Below are positions 7,385 to 9,163 of a stretch of DNA of 9,163 nt, piece after piece. The notes below the pieces were generated by a model that was not told the origin of the DNA, ran no database searches, and worked only from the letters and a program-made list of their open reading frames with translations. Where the stretch lies: NCBI GenBank assembly GCA_002281005.1, contig NCFD01000026.1, positions 1 to 9,163 of the forward strand, written 5' to 3'. Made by a program: the position numbers and the translations under genes. This DNA comes from Acidocella sp. 35-58-6. GTDB lineage: Bacteria; Pseudomonadota; Alphaproteobacteria; Acetobacterales; Acetobacteraceae. The first letter of the stretch is position 1; each line of letters begins with the position of its first letter.

Positions 7385-8757
7385 CCCCGCCAAATCTTTC
7401 AGCGCATTTCTGGCATAATCACCACGGCGAATTCATCGCCCTATGGACCAGCGGCGAGCTTGCCTACGCCTTGTTCGACACCGGCCTGATCACCACCAGC
7501 CTCGAAGACGGCAGCTATCCGGCACTCTCCCCAAAGCACCCCGGGGCGGCCTGGTTCGAGAAACTCAGCCTCGACCTTAACGGCCACAAAGCCAGCGGCG
7601 TCACCCATACCGGCACCGCTATTGAGCATTTCCTCAGCCCCAACGGCACCGCCCCCTGGCCGGAATTCCACCCCGCCCCCGGCGAGGGCGTGCACCAAAT
7701 GGCCGTTGGCCCGATTCATGCCGGCATCATCGAACCCGGCCATTTCCGCTTCTCGATCATCGGCGAGAAAGTGCTCAAGCTCGAAGCCCGCCTCGGCTAC
7801 ACCCACAAAGGCACGCTGGCTTTGATGCGCGGTAAATCGCCGCGCAACGCCGCCCGCTTCGCCGCCCGCATCTCCGGTGACGCCACGGTGGCGCATTCTC
7901 TGGCCTTCGCCCACGCCACCGAGGCCGCCCTCGGCCTCACCCCGCCGCCGCGCGCGGTGCATTTACGCGCCGTGATGGCTGAGCTTGAGCGCATGGCCAA
8001 TCACACCTCGGATATCGGCGCGATTGCCGGTGATGCGGGGTTCGCCTTCCTTGATGCCCGCTTCGCCTGGCACCGCGAATCCCTCTGCGCCGCCGCCAAC
8101 GCCGCCTTCGGCCACCGGCTGATGATGGACATGGTCATCCCCGGCGGGGTGGCGGGGGATATGAAAACCGGCGGCGATGATGCCATCCGCCGCAGCCTGG
8201 ACGCGCTGGAAACTGAACTCCCCGGCCTGACCCGCGTGTTTGAGGATTACGCCAGCCTGCAGGACCGCCTGGTCGGCACCGGCCATATTGGGATCCACCT
8301 CGCCGCCCGCTACGCCGCCGGTGGTGTCACCGGCCGCGCCTCAGGCCGCCAGGTCGATGCCCGTACCAGCCCCGGCTACGCGCCCTACGAGCTGATGGAA
8401 CTTGCCGTACCTGTGGAAACCGAGGGCGATGTCGCCGCTCGCGTTAAAATCCGGCTGGCTGAACTAGCCGAAAGCTACCGCATCATCCGCACCCTGCTGA
8501 ACCACCTACCAGACGGCCAGATCGCCATCGCTCCGCCCGCCACTTCAGGCATGGGGTTGGGTGTGGCGGAGAGTTTTCGCGGCCCGGTATGGCACTGGCT
8601 GAATATCGAGTCTGGCTTGATTACCGATATTTTCGTCGCAGATGCCAGCACCTTGCACTGGCCGCTGGTTGAACATGCAGCCTGCACCAGCATCATAGCC
8701 GATTTCCCGCTGATCAATAAATCCGTCAACGCGTCATACTCAGGAGTCGACTTATGA
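7381..8757 (+). CDS. hyfG: Hydrogenase-like large subunit lacking NiFe ligands (HycE/HyfG/NuoD family, Ehr-type)
   Basis: The 458-residue product is related to the HycE/HyfG large subunit and complex I NuoD. The match is clear from about residue 102: EGVHQMAVGPIHAGIIEPGHFRF (102-124), LEARLGYTHKG (134-144), AVMAELERMANHTSDIGAIAGDAGF (197-221), AFGHRLMMDMVIPGGV (242-257). The N-terminal 100 residues are a short, poorly conserved remnant in place of a full NuoC domain; E. coli HycE is 569 residues. In NiFe hydrogenases two CxxC motifs bind the metal. Here the L1 site (163-169) reads RISGDAT and the L2 site (450-455) reads NASYSG. The only cysteines are C236 and C435, neither in these motifs. 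The protein ends at VDL, three residues after L2, with no cleavable C-terminal peptide. It therefore cannot hold a standard NiFe centre, and H2 chemistry is unlikely. ATG 7381 has a strong ribosome binding site. Confidence 0.93.
   Translation: MTPPNLSAHFWHNHHGEFIALWTSGELAYALFDTGLITTSLEDGSYPALSPKHPGAAWFEKLSLDLNGHKASGVTHTGTAIEHFLSPNGTAPWPEFHPAPGEGVHQMAVGPIHAGIIEPGHFRFSIIGEKVLKLEARLGYTHKGTLALMRGKSPRNAARFAARISGDATVAHSLAFAHATEAALGLTPPPRAVHLRAVMAELERMANHTSDIGAIAGDAGFAFLDARFAWHRESLCAAANAAFGHRLMMDMVIPGGVAGDMKTGGDDAIRRSLDALETELPGLTRVFEDYASLQDRLVGTGHIGIHLAARYAAGGVTGRASGRQVDARTSPGYAPYELMELAVPVETEGDVAARVKIRLAELAESYRIIRTLLNHLPDGQIAIAPPATSGMGLGVAESFRGPVWHWLNIESGLITDIFVADASTLHWPLVEHAACTSIIADFPLINKSVNASYSGVDL
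8742..8746 (+). promoter_or_regulatory. Ribosome binding site for ATG 8754, probably the ancestral hyfI signal
   Basis: AGGAG lies 7 nt before ATG 8754, which overlaps the hyfG stop as ATGA exactly like the upstream junctions. That ATG does not lead into hyfI in the present sequence; it opens a 22-codon frame. The real in-frame hyfI ATG at 8827 has no comparable signal. Confidence 0.6.
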
Positions 8758-8822
8758 TCATATGGCGATCACTTCCATCGCTCCGTTGCATGGCCATGCA
8801 ACGCAACGTCAAGCGATCGTGA
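8754..8822 (+). CDS. Possible 22-residue leader peptide before hyfI
   Basis: ATG 8754 has a well-spaced AGGAG and overlaps the hyfG stop. It reads MIIWRSLPSL...NVKRS and stops at TGA 8820-8822, 4 nt before the hyfI ATG at 8827. It may be only a by-product of the palindromic insertion. Its translation could still matter, since ribosomes ending at 8822 could reinitiate on hyfI. No similarity to a known peptide is recognised. Confidence 0.25.
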   Translation: MIIWRSLPSLRCMAMQRNVKRS

Positions 8823-8824
8823 TC
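8767..8824. repeat. Long interrupted inverted repeat with a perfect 20-bp palindrome
   Basis: The core at 8784-8803 is a perfect palindrome: CGTTGCATGG followed by CCATGCAACG. Two outer arm pairs extend it: ATCGCT 8777-8782 with AGCGAT 8812-8817, and GATCAC 8767-8772 with GTGATC 8819-8824. As RNA this would form a long bulged hairpin ending 2 nt before the hyfI start codon. No T-run follows, so it is not a classical intrinsic terminator. Confidence 0.8.
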
Positions 8825-8826
8825 TT

Positions 8827-9163
8827 ATGGTCTGGAGCACCTTAGCGCAGCATTTGCTCACCAAACCCCGCGCCCCGCGCGAGGCTGGTCACAGTACGGC
8901 CGCCGCCCTGGCTGAGCGCCTGCAAAATCTCTCCAATGAAAAACTTGGCCGCAGCCTCGCCATCCGCCATGTCGACGCCGGCTCCTGCAACGGCTGCGAG
9001 CTGGAACTGCGCGCCATTCAGAACATGGTGTATGACCTGACCCAATACGGCCTGTCCTTCACCCCCAGCCCACGCCATGCCGATGTATTGCTCATCACCG
9101 GCGTCGCTGCCCGCAACATGGGCGAGGCGCTGCGCCAGGCCCGCGCCGCCATGCCGGACCCCA
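8827..9163 (+). CDS. hyfI: Hydrogenase-like small subunit (HyfI/HycG/NuoB family), 3' end outside window
   Basis: The first 112 residues are visible. The match to the NuoB/HycG/HyfI iron-sulfur subunit is clear: RHVDAGSCNGCELELRAIQNMVYDL (about 48-71), then the family-typical RHADVLLITG (83-92) and a start of helix EALRQARAAMPDP. C54 and C57 form the CxxC of the proximal 4Fe-4S cluster; the remaining ligands lie beyond the window. In complex I and group 4 hydrogenases this subunit passes electrons to the large-subunit cavity. ATG 8827 is chosen because it is the only start codon in frame after the hyfG stop, which is in the same frame (TGA 8755-8757). Its Shine-Dalgarno is poor, so expression may rely on coupling. 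The first 40 residues are weakly conserved, and part of the native N-terminus may have been altered by the upstream insertion. Confidence 0.9.
   Translation, partial: MVWSTLAQHLLTKPRAPREAGHSTAAALAERLQNLSNEKLGRSLAIRHVDAGSCNGCELELRAIQNMVYDLTQYGLSFTPSPRHADVLLITGVAARNMGEALRQARAAMPDP

Larger units (their letters stand above)
8751..8829 (+). repeat. Candidate small palindromic insertion flanked by CTTATG direct repeats
   Basis: CTTATG occurs at 8751-8756 and again at 8824-8829, the second copy containing the hyfI start. Between them lies 67 bp with strong inverted symmetry. Removing one repeat plus the intervening segment (73 bp) would place the AGGAG/ATG at 8742-8756 directly in frame with hyfI. 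An alternative reading uses the longer, imperfect repeat TGATCATATGG/TGATCTTATGG (8755-8765, 8820-8830; 10 of 11 identical) and a 65-bp insertion. No known element is recognised, so the insertion origin is inference. Confidence 0.4.

Noticed and set aside
8767..8824. Intrinsic terminator after hyfG
   Set aside because: The hairpin is long but no T-run follows, and it lies between two subunits of the same complex.
1..9163. CRISPR array, riboswitch, insertion sequence with transposase
   Set aside because: No repeat-spacer pattern was seen, no recognisable riboswitch fold in the short gaps, and no transposase or integrase frame in the window.

Overview
This is a GC-rich window, coding almost entirely on the + strand. 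Gene content and protein style point to an alphaproteobacterium, probably Acetobacteraceae-like (Acidocella/Acidiphilium type). That placement is inferred from composition and general resemblance only, with no search behind it.

Layout. (1) 1-1617: the 3' part of a TPR-repeat protein gene, open at the left edge. (2) 1623-2468: ispE, the CDP-ME kinase of the MEP isoprenoid pathway, 5 nt after the TPR stop. (3) 2498-2572: a complete tRNA-Gln(TTG) gene with encoded CCA. (4) From about 2621 to the right edge: a tightly packed operon resembling hydrogenase-4/complex I, in the order hyfB, hyfC, hyfE, hyfF, hyfG (large subunit), hyfI (small subunit, cut off at 9163). From hyfC to hyfG the junctions are 4-nt ATGA overlaps.

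The encoded machine has two antiporter-like proton channels (HyfB, HyfF), a NuoH-like linker (HyfC), a HyfE/NuoK-like membrane subunit, and a peripheral NuoD-like/NuoB-like pair. The large subunit has lost all four cysteines that ligate NiFe in hydrogenases: the L1 region reads RISGDAT and the L2 region reads NASYSG. It also ends where a hydrogenase large subunit would be trimmed during maturation. The small subunit keeps its proximal-cluster CxxC. The complex is therefore best read as an 'energy-converting hydrogenase-related' (Ehr-type) ion-pumping complex without a NiFe site. Its electron donor and acceptor are not visible here. Ehr-type complexes are a known class whose physiology is poorly defined.

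Other points of interest are an unusual hyfG-hyfI junction, where a palindromic segment seems to have been inserted at the ancestral hyfI start, and a HyfB that begins just before the usual third membrane helix, 48 bp after a tRNA gene with no visible terminator between them.
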